From Yersinia hibernica (lineage in GTDB: Bacteria > Pseudomonadota > Gammaproteobacteria > Enterobacterales > Enterobacteriaceae): a stretch of 64,000 bases of DNA. The notes beneath the pieces were generated by a model, which saw only the letters and a program-made list of their open reading frames with translations, made no database searches and was not told the DNA's origin. The position numbers were made by a program, and so were the translations under genes. The stretch lies in assembly GCF_004124235.1 (NCBI RefSeq), contig NZ_CP032487.1:3100001-3164000 (forward strand), given 5' to 3'. The stretch's first letter is position 1. Each line of letters starts with the position of its first letter. This document shows positions 10,145 to 17,950 of the stretch, in pieces.

Positions 10145-10849
10145 CTACTGCTGAGACTGGCCGTAATAAGCTTTAGCGCCATGTTTACGCAGATAATGTT
10201 TATCCAGCAGAGTCTGCTGCATGGCGGCCACCGCCGGTGCCAGCTGGTGAGTAAAGAGATTCATATAGGCTATTTCCTCCAGCACCACCGCATTATGCAC
10301 CGCATTGTCAGCATTGCTGCCCCAGGCAAATGGGCCATGGCCATTGACCAACACCGCCGGAATTTGTGCCGCACTCAAGGCAAGATTGGCAAAAGTTTCG
10401 ACAATGACATTGCCCGTTTCATATTCATAATCCCCGGTAATTTCCTTATCGGTCATCAGGCGGGTGCATGGAATAGGGCCATAGAAATAGTCGGCATGGG
10501 TTGTGCCTAATGCCGAGAGTGACTTACCGGCTTGTGCCCAGATGGTGGCATGACGTGAATGAGTGTGAACAATGCCGCCAAGCTCCGGGAATGCGCGGTA
10601 TAGCACCAGATGAGTGTCCGTATCAGAAGAGGGCTTTTTATTGCCCTCCACTACTTTACCTGTGGCCAAATCCACCACCACCATGTCATTAACACTCATC
10701 ACATCATATTCAACGCCGGAGGGTTTAATCACCACCAATCCGTGCTCGCGATCAATTCCACTGACATTTCCCCAAGTAAACGTCACGAGCTTATATTTTG
10801 GTAACGCTAAATTAGCGTCAAAAACCTGTTGTTTTAACTGTTCTAACAT
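10145..10849 (-). CDS. L-ribulose-5-phosphate 4-epimerase (AraD/UlaF/SgbE family)
   Basis: This 234-aa zinc-dependent class II aldolase/epimerase interconverts L-ribulose-5-P and D-xylulose-5-P, the entry to the pentose phosphate pathway. The zinc site is visible as [12 protein letters not shown] (two histidines near 95 and 97) and a later HQLAPAVAA histidine region. VTWGNVSG-like and [11 protein letters not shown] segments and NGHGPFAWG complete the family pattern. It is divergent from the DeoR-regulator/ABC/3-epimerase/kinase cluster starting at 11457. It provides the last step of that pathway (L-xylulose-5-P to L-ribulose-5-P to D-xylulose-5-P). Which paralogue (araD, ulaF or sgbE) it corresponds to cannot be settled, so no symbol is given. 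Confidence 0.9.
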   Translation of the reverse strand: MLEQLKQQVFDANLALPKYKLVTFTWGNVSGIDREHGLVVIKPSGVEYDVMSVNDMVVVDLATGKVVEGNKKPSSDTDTHLVLYRAFPELGGIVHTHSRHATIWAQAGKSLSALGTTHADYFYGPIPCTRLMTDKEITGDYEYETGNVIVETFANLALSAAQIPAVLVNGHGPFAWGSNADNAVHNAVVLEEIAYMNLFTHQLAPAVAAMQQTLLDKHYLRKHGAKAYYGQSQQ

Positions 10850-11040
10850 GATGCCACCTCATGAAATAATATTCAGCACGGCAATTAACCATCAGAAAAG
10901 TTGATATCATGAGGATTAAATAACCGCACTTGAACACACAACTCGTTATAAAGAGTTGTCATTGGCAATTGAGCTTATGAATCAGAGAAGTTATTAATTA
11001 AAAAAATAATTAACTGAAACATTTCACTCAACGCCATTAT

Positions 11041-11083
11041 TTGCCGGGAGTTCATATATTCCAAATATAATACCCGGCGGCAA
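11041..11083. promoter_or_regulatory. Interrupted inverted repeat overlapping a TATAAT element
   Basis: In the 607-bp divergent region 10850-11456, TTGCCGGG at 11041 is repeated inversely by CCCGGCGGCAA ending at 11083 (3-nt bulge), with ATATATT / AATATAA nested inside and a TATAAT in the centre. It could be an operator for the DeoR-family regulator over a promoter. Direction and target are inferred. Confidence 0.35.
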
Positions 11084-11166
11084 ACTAACCTAACCTTATT
11101 GATGGCTAAATTAAAGCGGATGGCGGCTAGCTTATTAGCAAACAGAAGGATTCAATCATACTCAGG

Positions 11167-11207
11167 CAAGTTCGGGCATTTCCACAATGCCCGAACTTGT
11201 GTTTTTA
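11167..11207 (+). terminator. Strong intrinsic terminator with no assigned upstream gene
   Basis: A perfect 14-bp stem (CAAGTTCGGGCATT / AATGCCCGAACTTG, loop about 5 nt) is followed by GTTTTTATT on the plus strand. No rightward gene ends here: the gene to the left runs leftward and the regulator to the right starts at 11457. It may end a small RNA or an aborted leader. Confidence 0.7.
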
Positions 11208-11255
11208 TTACCAGTATTGACCATCAGCAAGACAAATAAGCCTTTTATGTTAGAT

Positions 11256-11270
11256 GTAAGTCACACTTAC
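11256..11270. promoter_or_regulatory. GTAAG-TCACA-CTTAC inverted repeat upstream of the DeoR-family gene
   Basis: A 5-bp perfect inverted repeat with a 5-nt spacer contains a TCACA and is followed by TGTGA, so it could be a regulator site or a poor CRP site. It lies about 190 bp before the regulator start. Evidence is weak. Confidence 0.25.
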
Positions 11271-11456
11271 TGTGAAACAACAAGCAAGGTAAAATAAATA
11301 AATGCGACATTATTCACATTAAGTCAGCGAGAAATCCCCCTTAAAGCAATACTTGAATTCAGTCACTGTATAAACAGCAGATAAATACCAATATAGCAGC
11401 ATGAATGTTATAGGTGCTTTTTAGCTTTAAGCACGAAGACAACTGCTGAGGTAAGC

Positions 11457-12266
11457 ATGTTACAAGCCGAACGTTATAAAATCATTTGTAACCATGTGCA
11501 GCAGCACGGCTCAGCGCTAGTGACGGAATTATCTGTCTTATGCCAAGTCTCGCAAGAAACTATTCGCCGCGACCTGACAGTGCTGGAAAAAAAGCAAAAA
11601 CTGATCCGCAGCTTTGGGGGCGCGGTGGCGCTGGATGGCCCTGACCTTTCCGTCATTGATGTCACCGAGACCCACTACAGCCTTAATGCTATTGACCGGG
11701 CCGAATCTTTCCGTAAACGTACGGAGGAACATCCTGATATTAAAATGAAAATTGCTAAAGCGGCACTACAATTTATTCATCCGGGTGACTGTATTTTACT
11801 GGATAACAGTAGCTCTTGCTGGTTTTTGGCGCGGCAAATACCGGACATTGAAATTACCGTCGTTACTAATTCAGTGAAGATTATTCAGGCCTTGGCCTGC
11901 CGTGATAAAGTTCGGATTATTGGCATCGGCGGTGAATACTCGGCACGCCATGATGATTTCCATGGCCCTGTAGCAGAAAATGCCATACGCAACTTCCAGA
12001 TAAATACTTTTTTCTTCTCTTGTCAGGGGATTAATCAGGAAAGTGGGGTGCGCGATGGAAACGACATTAACGCGAAATTAAAGCAAGTTATGTTGCAAGT
12101 CTCGGGGCAAAAAATATTACTGGCGGACTCCAGTAAATTTGACCAGTACGCATTTTGTAAAATATGCATGTTAGATGACGTCGATATTCTTATTACCAAC
12201 CGATTAAGCTCGCAAAATTATCGAAGCGACAATCCAAAATTAAATATCATTGAATCAGATAAGTAA
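11457..12266 (+). CDS. DeoR-family transcriptional regulator
   Basis: This 269-aa repressor-type regulator has an N-terminal winged helix-turn-helix (VTELSVLCQVSQETIRRDLTVLE, about 18-40) and a DeoRC sugar-phosphate sensor domain (DCILLDNSSSCWFLARQIP, VVTNSVKIIQAL, ILLADSSKFDQYAF). The ATG at 11457 has a GAGG Shine-Dalgarno. It is divergent from the 4-epimerase and 139 bp upstream of the ABC/kinase operon, so it most likely controls both, probably with a pentose phosphate as effector. The effector and the operators are inferred from context. Confidence 0.88.
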   Translation: MLQAERYKIICNHVQQHGSALVTELSVLCQVSQETIRRDLTVLEKKQKLIRSFGGAVALDGPDLSVIDVTETHYSLNAIDRAESFRKRTEEHPDIKMKIAKAALQFIHPGDCILLDNSSSCWFLARQIPDIEITVVTNSVKIIQALACRDKVRIIGIGGEYSARHDDFHGPVAENAIRNFQINTFFFSCQGINQESGVRDGNDINAKLKQVMLQVSGQKILLADSSKFDQYAFCKICMLDDVDILITNRLSSQNYRSDNPKLNIIESDK

Positions 12267-12335
12267 CAAAATTATTCATCGGAATAATAGCGTCAACACC
12301 AGAGAAATAGTCACACAATAAGAATAAGCCAAGTT

Positions 12336-12360
12336 GCCTTATATATATTCAATATAAGGC
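12336..12360. promoter_or_regulatory. Inverted repeat between regulator and ABC operon
   Basis: A perfect 9-bp inverted repeat (GCCTTATAT / ATATAAGGC, 7-nt loop ATATTCA) sits 45 bp before the binding-protein start. It could be an operator or a leader hairpin. No T-run follows, so it is not a standard terminator. Confidence 0.45.
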
Positions 12361-12405
12361 TGGATGTCTTGATGCTTACCAATGGTTCTTTCAGAGGATT
12401 TAATA

Positions 12406-13410
12406 ATGAAAAAGTTAATCTTACCTTGTTTAATAACCGCATTATTTGCTTCCCATTCAGCTTGGGCTGATGACAGTAAAGTGCCACAAAAAGCCAATAA
12501 GCCGTTCACGATGGGCGTTGTGGTCAAAGTGGGCGGGATCCCGTGGTTTAATGTGATGGAACAAGGCATTAAAGAAGAGGGTCAAGCTTTGGGTGTCAAT
12601 GCTTGGCAGGTCGGGCCAACCACCGCCGACCCAGCGGAGCAAGTCCGTGCAATTGAAGACTTAATTGCCAAAAAAGTCGATGTCATTGGTGTTGTTCCAA
12701 ATGATGCCAAAGTGCTGGAGCCGGTGCTGAAACGCGCTCAGGAAGCAGGCATTAAAGTCATTACTCATGAATCACCAGGCCAAATCAATGCTGACTGGGA
12801 TTTTGAATTGCTCGACACCCAAAGCATGGGCGCTAACCATATGAAAGATATGGCGCAATGCATGGGTGAAGAAGGCAAATATGCCATGTTTGTTGGCAGC
12901 CTGACCGTGCCATTAGTCAATGAGTGGGCGGATGCCGCTATTGCTTACCAAAAAGCACATTATCCGAAAATGGTGCTGGTTGAAGACCGTTTCGGTGTGG
13001 CTGAGTCAGTCGATGATTCCATGCGTACAGCCAATGACTTGCTATCTAAACATAAAGATCTGAAAGGGATTATGTCATTCGGCTCACAAGGCCCGATTGG
13101 CGCAGGCCGTGCCATTGATAAACGCAAGAAAAATGACACCACTTGCGTGTTCGGTACCTTCACTCCAGGCCAGGGTATCAAACTGTTAGAAAAAGGCGCT
13201 ATTGATGGTGGCTATATTTCCAACCCAATGGTGGCCGGTAAGGTCTTCGTGCAAGTCGCCACCGCCATGATGAACGGCGAACCAATTAAAGATGGTGTCA
13301 AGCTGGGTGATATGGGTGAAATCAAAACTAAGGGGAATACCATCCTCAGTGATAACCCGGAAAAACTGGACATTGAAAACACCAAACGTCTGGTCAAACT
13401 TGGTTTGTAA
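12406..13410 (+). CDS. Periplasmic sugar-binding protein of the L-xylulose-type cluster
   Basis: This 334-aa Peripla_BP_4 protein has a Sec signal (MKKLILPCLITALFASHSAWA). The mature region shows FTMGVVVKVGGIPWFNVMEQG, DVIGVVPNDAKVLEPVLKRAQ and a hinge/ligand region ITHESPGQ, similar in layout to LsrB/RbsB-type proteins. The ATG at 12406 has a GAGG Shine-Dalgarno; the longer frame from 12382 lacks one. It supplies substrate to the ATPase and two permeases downstream. With the following 3-epimerase and L-xylulose kinase, the ligand is probably L-xylulose or a compound giving it. Confidence 0.9.
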   Translation: MKKLILPCLITALFASHSAWADDSKVPQKANKPFTMGVVVKVGGIPWFNVMEQGIKEEGQALGVNAWQVGPTTADPAEQVRAIEDLIAKKVDVIGVVPNDAKVLEPVLKRAQEAGIKVITHESPGQINADWDFELLDTQSMGANHMKDMAQCMGEEGKYAMFVGSLTVPLVNEWADAAIAYQKAHYPKMVLVEDRFGVAESVDDSMRTANDLLSKHKDLKGIMSFGSQGPIGAGRAIDKRKKNDTTCVFGTFTPGQGIKLLEKGAIDGGYISNPMVAGKVFVQVATAMMNGEPIKDGVKLGDMGEIKTKGNTILSDNPEKLDIENTKRLVKLGL

Positions 13411-13434
13411 ACCAAGCCCTATCTAGCCAGTATC

Positions 13435-13489
13435 GCCGGGTACTGACCTGCCCGGCTCTTATTTCGGCCCGTGGTCTTAAGGCCGTTTT
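13435..13489 (+). terminator. Two intercistronic hairpins, second with a short T-run
   Basis: GCCGGG / CCCGGC (13435-13456) and CGGCC / GGCCG followed by TTTTC (13465-13489) fill the 94-bp gap between binding-protein and ATPase genes. This layout usually lowers ATPase and permease output relative to the binding protein by partial termination and mRNA protection. Confidence 0.55.
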
Positions 13490-13504
13490 CCGGGGAACTG
13501 CACG

Positions 13505-15019
13505 ATGACTTATATTTCTGATGCTGATAAAGAAGTGCCGCTTATTACGCTGAAACAGCTCTCAAAAAGCTTTGGCGGACATCAGGCACTTAAAAATATC
13601 ACTCTGACGTTGAATAAAGGCGAAGTGCACTGTTTGGCCGGAGCCAATGGCTGCGGCAAAAGTACGCTAATAAAGACCATCAGTGGCGTGTATGCCCCTG
13701 ATGACGGCAGTGAAATTATTATCGACGACAAATCACACTCGCGGTTAACCCCAGATCGCGCCCGCGATTTAGGCGTGCAGGTTATCTATCAAGACTTGTC
13801 GCTGTTCCCTAACTTGACGGTTGCGGAAAATATTGCCTTTGAATACAACCTGAAAGGTTATTTTGGTTGGTTCAGCAAGACCAAAATCAAGCAGAAAGCC
13901 GGTCAGATTTTACAAGAACTGGCATTTACCATCGACCCTGACGCGCTGGTACAAAACCTCCCTATTGCGCAACGCCAGCAAGTCGCCATCTGCCGCGCGC
14001 TGGTCGCCGATGCCCGCTTGGTGATTATGGATGAGCCAACCGCATCTTTGACACGAACAGAAGTAAATCAGTTGCTGCGCACAGTCAATTATCTGCGCGA
14101 CAAGAACATCACCGTGGTGTTTGTCAGCCATCGGCTGGATGAAGTGAAAGAGATTTCAGACCGCATTACCGTCATTCGTGATGGGGAGAAAGTCGGCACC
14201 TGGCCGGCGAGTGAACTTTCCGTGGGGCGAATTACCGAGCTAATGACCGGTTTAACCATCACCCACCAACAGAAATTACCGAATGCCGAACAGGGCAAAG
14301 TGGTCTTGCAGCTCGCTAACCTCAGCCGCAAAGGGCAGTTTGAGAATATTTCCTTTAGTCTGCATCGCGGCGAAGTTTTGGGGCTGTGTGGTTTGCTCGG
14401 CTCCGGGCGAACTGAACTGGCCTTGAGTCTGTTTGGCATCACCCATCCTGATAGTGGTGAAATTGCTATTGATGGCAACCGCGTTCACCTCAAAAATAAT
14501 ACCCGCGCCATTGAACTGGGTATCGGCTATGTCTCGGAAGACCGCCTGACTCTGGGCGCGGTGCTGCCACAATCGGTCGCCGACAATATGATGCTGTCGA
14601 TCTTGCAGCGTATCCGCACCCCGCTCTATCTCATTGATGAGGCTAAGAAAGAGGCTCTGGTGCAAGAGTGGGTAAAAGATTTAGACATTAAAGTCACCCA
14701 CCCGGATAACCCGCTGTCGACCTTATCTGGCGGGAATCAACAAAAAGTGGTGCTGGCGAAATGGATTCTGACCAAGCCGAAAGTCTTGATTCTTGACTCC
14801 CCGACGGTGGGGGTGGATATCGGCGCGAAAGACAGTATTTATAAACTGATTCACCGCCTGTCTGGGGTCGGTATCTCGGTGCTGCTTATCTCCGATGAAG
14901 TGCCGGAAGCCTATTATAACTGTGACCGTATCCTGCATATGAAACAGGGGCGCATCGTCAATGAATTGATCCCAAATCAAATAACTGAACAACAGCTTGC
15001 GGAGGCTATCAATGCCTAA
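13505..15019 (+). CDS. Sugar ABC transporter ATP-binding protein with altered second Walker B
   Basis: This 504-aa tandem ATPase has Walker A GANGCGKST (about 45-53) and Walker B LVIMDEPTASL in NBD1. NBD2 has a loose P-loop GLLGSGRTEL, signature LSGGNQQKVVLAKW and LILDSPTVGVDIG, where the usual catalytic Glu after the Walker B Asp is Ser. NBD1 keeps the Glu but its signature (LPIAQRQQVAICRAL) is degenerate, so the canonical signature and the catalytic Glu lie in different halves. The ATG at 13505 follows a GGGGAA-type Shine-Dalgarno. It powers the two-permease importer encoded next. Confidence 0.9.
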   Translation: MTYISDADKEVPLITLKQLSKSFGGHQALKNITLTLNKGEVHCLAGANGCGKSTLIKTISGVYAPDDGSEIIIDDKSHSRLTPDRARDLGVQVIYQDLSLFPNLTVAENIAFEYNLKGYFGWFSKTKIKQKAGQILQELAFTIDPDALVQNLPIAQRQQVAICRALVADARLVIMDEPTASLTRTEVNQLLRTVNYLRDKNITVVFVSHRLDEVKEISDRITVIRDGEKVGTWPASELSVGRITELMTGLTITHQQKLPNAEQGKVVLQLANLSRKGQFENISFSLHRGEVLGLCGLLGSGRTELALSLFGITHPDSGEIAIDGNRVHLKNNTRAIELGIGYVSEDRLTLGAVLPQSVADNMMLSILQRIRTPLYLIDEAKKEALVQEWVKDLDIKVTHPDNPLSTLSGGNQQKVVLAKWILTKPKVLILDSPTVGVDIGAKDSIYKLIHRLSGVGISVLLISDEVPEAYYNCDRILHMKQGRIVNELIPNQITEQQLAEAINA

Positions 15020-16001
15020 TATCAGCAGACTCAAACCGCAATCCGTTGAAGGGTGGCTGGCCTGGGTTATCGTCATTATGCTGGCCCTGTTCTCCCTGCT
15101 TAGCAGTGAGTTTCTCTCCATCCAAAACTTATTAGACCTGACTGAAAGTTATGCTGTTACCGGCGTTTTTGCCTTGGGGCTTTTTGTGGTGCTGGTCACC
15201 GGCGGTATTGATATCTCCTTTGCTGCCGTGGCCTCGGTGGTGCAATACGTGGTGGCATCCTTGCTACTCAATGATGTGATTGCCAGCCCAGTCTTGTGCC
15301 TGGTCATCGCCATCTCCATCGGCATATTGCTCGGGTTTGTTAATGCGGTACTGATTTACTACCTGAATATTGTTTCCATCATTATCACCATAAGTATGCA
15401 ATCGCTGCTGTTTGGCCTGCTGATGTGGATAACCAATGGCCACAGCATTTATGACTTACCGGACTGGTGGATAACCCAACGCGCCATTCTGCCCTTTACC
15501 TTTAACGGCGAGAGTTACCAGATTGGCTTGCCACTGGTCATTATGCTCACCATCGCCCTGCTCACCTGGCTACTGCTGAATAAAACCCATATTGGCCGTC
15601 AATTATATGCCGTCGGCGGTAGCCCGGAATCGGCGCGCCGCATCGGTATCCGCGTGTCACTGCTTTACCTGTTTGCTTATGGCTATTTAGGGGCAGCCGC
15701 TGCCATCGGCGGCATGTTACAAACTTACCGAATGAGTGAAGTGGTGCCAAGCGCGCTGGTGGGTGGCGAATTGGATGTTCTGGCCGCGGCGGTCTTAGGT
15801 GGGGCCAGTTTATCAGGGGGGCGTGGCTCGGTGATTGGCACACTGATGGGCGTCTTCCTGATTGGTATCCTGAAAAATGGCCTCAACCTGATCGGCGTTT
15901 CCAGTTACTTCGTCAACATTGTGATTGGCATGGTTATCATCGCCGCCATTTGCGTCACCCATTACAAAAAACGTAAAGAAACTGATGTTGGCTTTGTCTG
16001 A
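15012..16001 (+). CDS. Sugar ABC transporter permease 1
   Basis: This 329-aa BPD_transp_2 inner-membrane permease carries VLVTGGIDISFAAVASVVQ near residue 65 and AAVLGGASLSGGRGSVIGT near 260, the RbsC/LsrC landmarks. The ATG at 15012 overlaps the end of the ATPase gene by 8 nt and is preceded by GGAGG. With the adjacent second permease it probably forms a heterodimeric channel, as in LsrC/LsrD. Confidence 0.9.
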   Translation: MPNISRLKPQSVEGWLAWVIVIMLALFSLLSSEFLSIQNLLDLTESYAVTGVFALGLFVVLVTGGIDISFAAVASVVQYVVASLLLNDVIASPVLCLVIAISIGILLGFVNAVLIYYLNIVSIIITISMQSLLFGLLMWITNGHSIYDLPDWWITQRAILPFTFNGESYQIGLPLVIMLTIALLTWLLLNKTHIGRQLYAVGGSPESARRIGIRVSLLYLFAYGYLGAAAAIGGMLQTYRMSEVVPSALVGGELDVLAAAVLGGASLSGGRGSVIGTLMGVFLIGILKNGLNLIGVSSYFVNIVIGMVIIAAICVTHYKKRKETDVGFV

Positions 16002-16013
16002 CAGGGGCATGTT

Positions 16014-17060
16014 ATGAAAAAGAATACGTTTTTCCATATTGACGGCACCATCGCTGGCCTACTGAGCATTTGCGCACTGGCAACACTGGCATTCAGTTTG
16101 GCGATGCCCGGCCGCTTCTTTAGCGAAAATACTTTTTTAAGTATCGCATTCCAGCTGCCAGAGCTGGGGCTGCTGACCTTCGCGATGTTTGTGCCGATGC
16201 TCAGCGGCGGGCTAAATCTGTCCATCATCGGCACCGCTAACCTCACTGGGCTGTTTATGGCTTGGCTGCTTATCCAATATGTTCCGGCAGATGCCAGCAG
16301 CGCAACACAGCTGATGTGGCTGACCATCGCCCTGCTGGGGGCCGCAATGATTGCCGTCATTATCGGAACATTGACCGGACTGATGATTACCCGCATCGGC
16401 GCGCATCCGATTCTGGTGACATTAGGCAGCATGACCATCATCAGCGGTATTGGGGTTTATCTGACCAAAGGGGCCGCACTCAGCGGTATGCCGCCGATTG
16501 TCCGCAGCATGGGCTCCGAGGTGGTGATGGGCATTCCTATCCCAATGATTATTTTCATCATCGCCTCACTCGTCTTGGCACTGTTACTTGGCAAAACCCG
16601 GCTGGGTAAAACCATCTATATGTGCGGCAGCAACATCAACGCCACTTGGTTCAGCGGCATCCGCACTGACCGCGTGATGATTGCCATCTACTCCATCTCC
16701 AGCCTGTTATGTGTGCTGGCGGGCCTGATTATGATGTCGCGTTTTAACTCAGCGCGCATGGGGTATGGCGACTCTTATCTGTTACTGACCGTGTTGGCTA
16801 TTGTGCTCGGCGGCACCAACCCGTTCGGCGGTGTTGGCAAAGTCAGCCATGTGTTTTGTGCGCTGCTGGTGTTGCAGGTCATCGCCACCGGCCTGAGTCT
16901 ACTGGGCGTCAGTTTGCATTTTAATCTGGCGGTCTGGGGTATCACACTTATCTTCGCACTGGCCTTTAAATTCTTTAAAGAGAAATGGAAAGCGCAACGC
17001 GCCATGAAAAATAACAGATTGAAAAACTTCAGTAAGATTGCAATAGGGAAAACAGAATAA
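16014..17060 (+). CDS. Sugar ABC transporter permease 2
   Basis: This 348-aa permease is homologous to its neighbour but divergent: FVPMLSGGLNLSIIGTANL near residue 65 and AIVLGGTNPFGGVGKVSH near 265 replace the usual landmarks. It has about nine to ten membrane segments and ends with a basic cytoplasmic tail (KEKWKAQRAMKNNRLK). It starts 12 bp after permease 1 and its stop shares a base with the next start (TAATG), consistent with one polycistronic message. Confidence 0.9.
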   Translation: MKKNTFFHIDGTIAGLLSICALATLAFSLAMPGRFFSENTFLSIAFQLPELGLLTFAMFVPMLSGGLNLSIIGTANLTGLFMAWLLIQYVPADASSATQLMWLTIALLGAAMIAVIIGTLTGLMITRIGAHPILVTLGSMTIISGIGVYLTKGAALSGMPPIVRSMGSEVVMGIPIPMIIFIIASLVLALLLGKTRLGKTIYMCGSNINATWFSGIRTDRVMIAIYSISSLLCVLAGLIMMSRFNSARMGYGDSYLLLTVLAIVLGGTNPFGGVGKVSHVFCALLVLQVIATGLSLLGVSLHFNLAVWGITLIFALAFKFFKEKWKAQRAMKNNRLKNFSKIAIGKTE

Positions 17061-17941
17061 TGCGAATTCACCCATTAGGAATCTATGAAAAGGCGCTGCC
17101 TGCGGGCACCAGTTGGGTTGAAAAGCTGGCGCTAGCAAAATCCTGCGGTTTCGATTTTGTCGAGATGTCGGTTGATGAAAGTGACGAGCGGCTGGCGCGG
17201 CTAAATTGGAGTGGTGAGGAGCGCATGGCTATTATCACCGCCATCCAACAAACCGGGGTGAGGATCCCAACACTTTGTTTGTCGGCACATCGCCGCTATC
17301 CGTTTGGCAGCCGTGATGCCCAGACCCGTGAGCATGCGCGTCATATTATGTTGCAGGCTATTCGTTTGGCGCAAGACCTTGGTATCCGCACCATTCAACT
17401 GGCGGGTTATGATGTTTATTACGAGCCACAAGACAGCGAAACCATCAGCCGCTTTGAAGAGGGCATGGCGTGGGCAGCCCAACAAGCCGCGGCCGCCCAA
17501 GTGATGTGCGCGGTAGAAATCATGGATACCCAGTTTATGAACTCCATCAGCAAGTGGAAGGCGCTGGACAGTAAAATTGGCTCGCCATGGTTTACCGTGT
17601 ATCCCGACATTGGCAACCTCACTGCCTGGGGCAATGAGGTCGATACTGAACTGGCCAGTGGCATTGACCGAATTGCCGCCATCCATCTAAAAGATACTTT
17701 TGCTGTCACCGCAGATTGCCCGGGGCAATTTCGTGATGTACCTTTCGGCGAAGGCTGTGTCGACTTTGTTAATCTGTTTAAAACCTTGCGGCGTCTGAAT
17801 TATCGCGGCACCTTCTTGATTGAGATGTGGACGGAGAAATCCGCCGAGCCGTTGCTAGAAATTATCCACGCCCGCCACTGGATTGAAGACAAAATGCGCC
17901 TGGCGGGCTGGGGTCACGATGCTTTACCGGCGACGAGCTAA
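17060..17941 (+). CDS. L-xylulose-5-phosphate 3-epimerase (UlaE/SgbU family)
   Basis: This 293-aa TIM-barrel enzyme of the AP-endonuclease-2 superfamily opens MRIHPLGIYEKALPAGTSW, typical of UlaE/SgbU. The metal and catalytic acids are visible as AVEIMDT, YPDIGNLTAWG, IHLKDTF and FLIEMWTE. It converts L-xylulose-5-P to L-ribulose-5-P, which the divergent 4-epimerase (10145-10849) turns into D-xylulose-5-P. Start and preceding stop overlap by one base. Assignment between ulaE and sgbU is not possible from sequence alone. Confidence 0.92.
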   Translation: MRIHPLGIYEKALPAGTSWVEKLALAKSCGFDFVEMSVDESDERLARLNWSGEERMAIITAIQQTGVRIPTLCLSAHRRYPFGSRDAQTREHARHIMLQAIRLAQDLGIRTIQLAGYDVYYEPQDSETISRFEEGMAWAAQQAAAAQVMCAVEIMDTQFMNSISKWKALDSKIGSPWFTVYPDIGNLTAWGNEVDTELASGIDRIAAIHLKDTFAVTADCPGQFRDVPFGEGCVDFVNLFKTLRRLNYRGTFLIEMWTEKSAEPLLEIIHARHWIEDKMRLAGWGHDALPATS

Positions 17942-17950
17942 GGAGCCATC

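Noticed and set aside
11103..11240. A roughly 45-codon frame starting MAKLKRMAASLL
   Set aside because: It reads straight through the perfect terminator at 11167-11199 and has no clear ribosome-binding site, so translation is unlikely.
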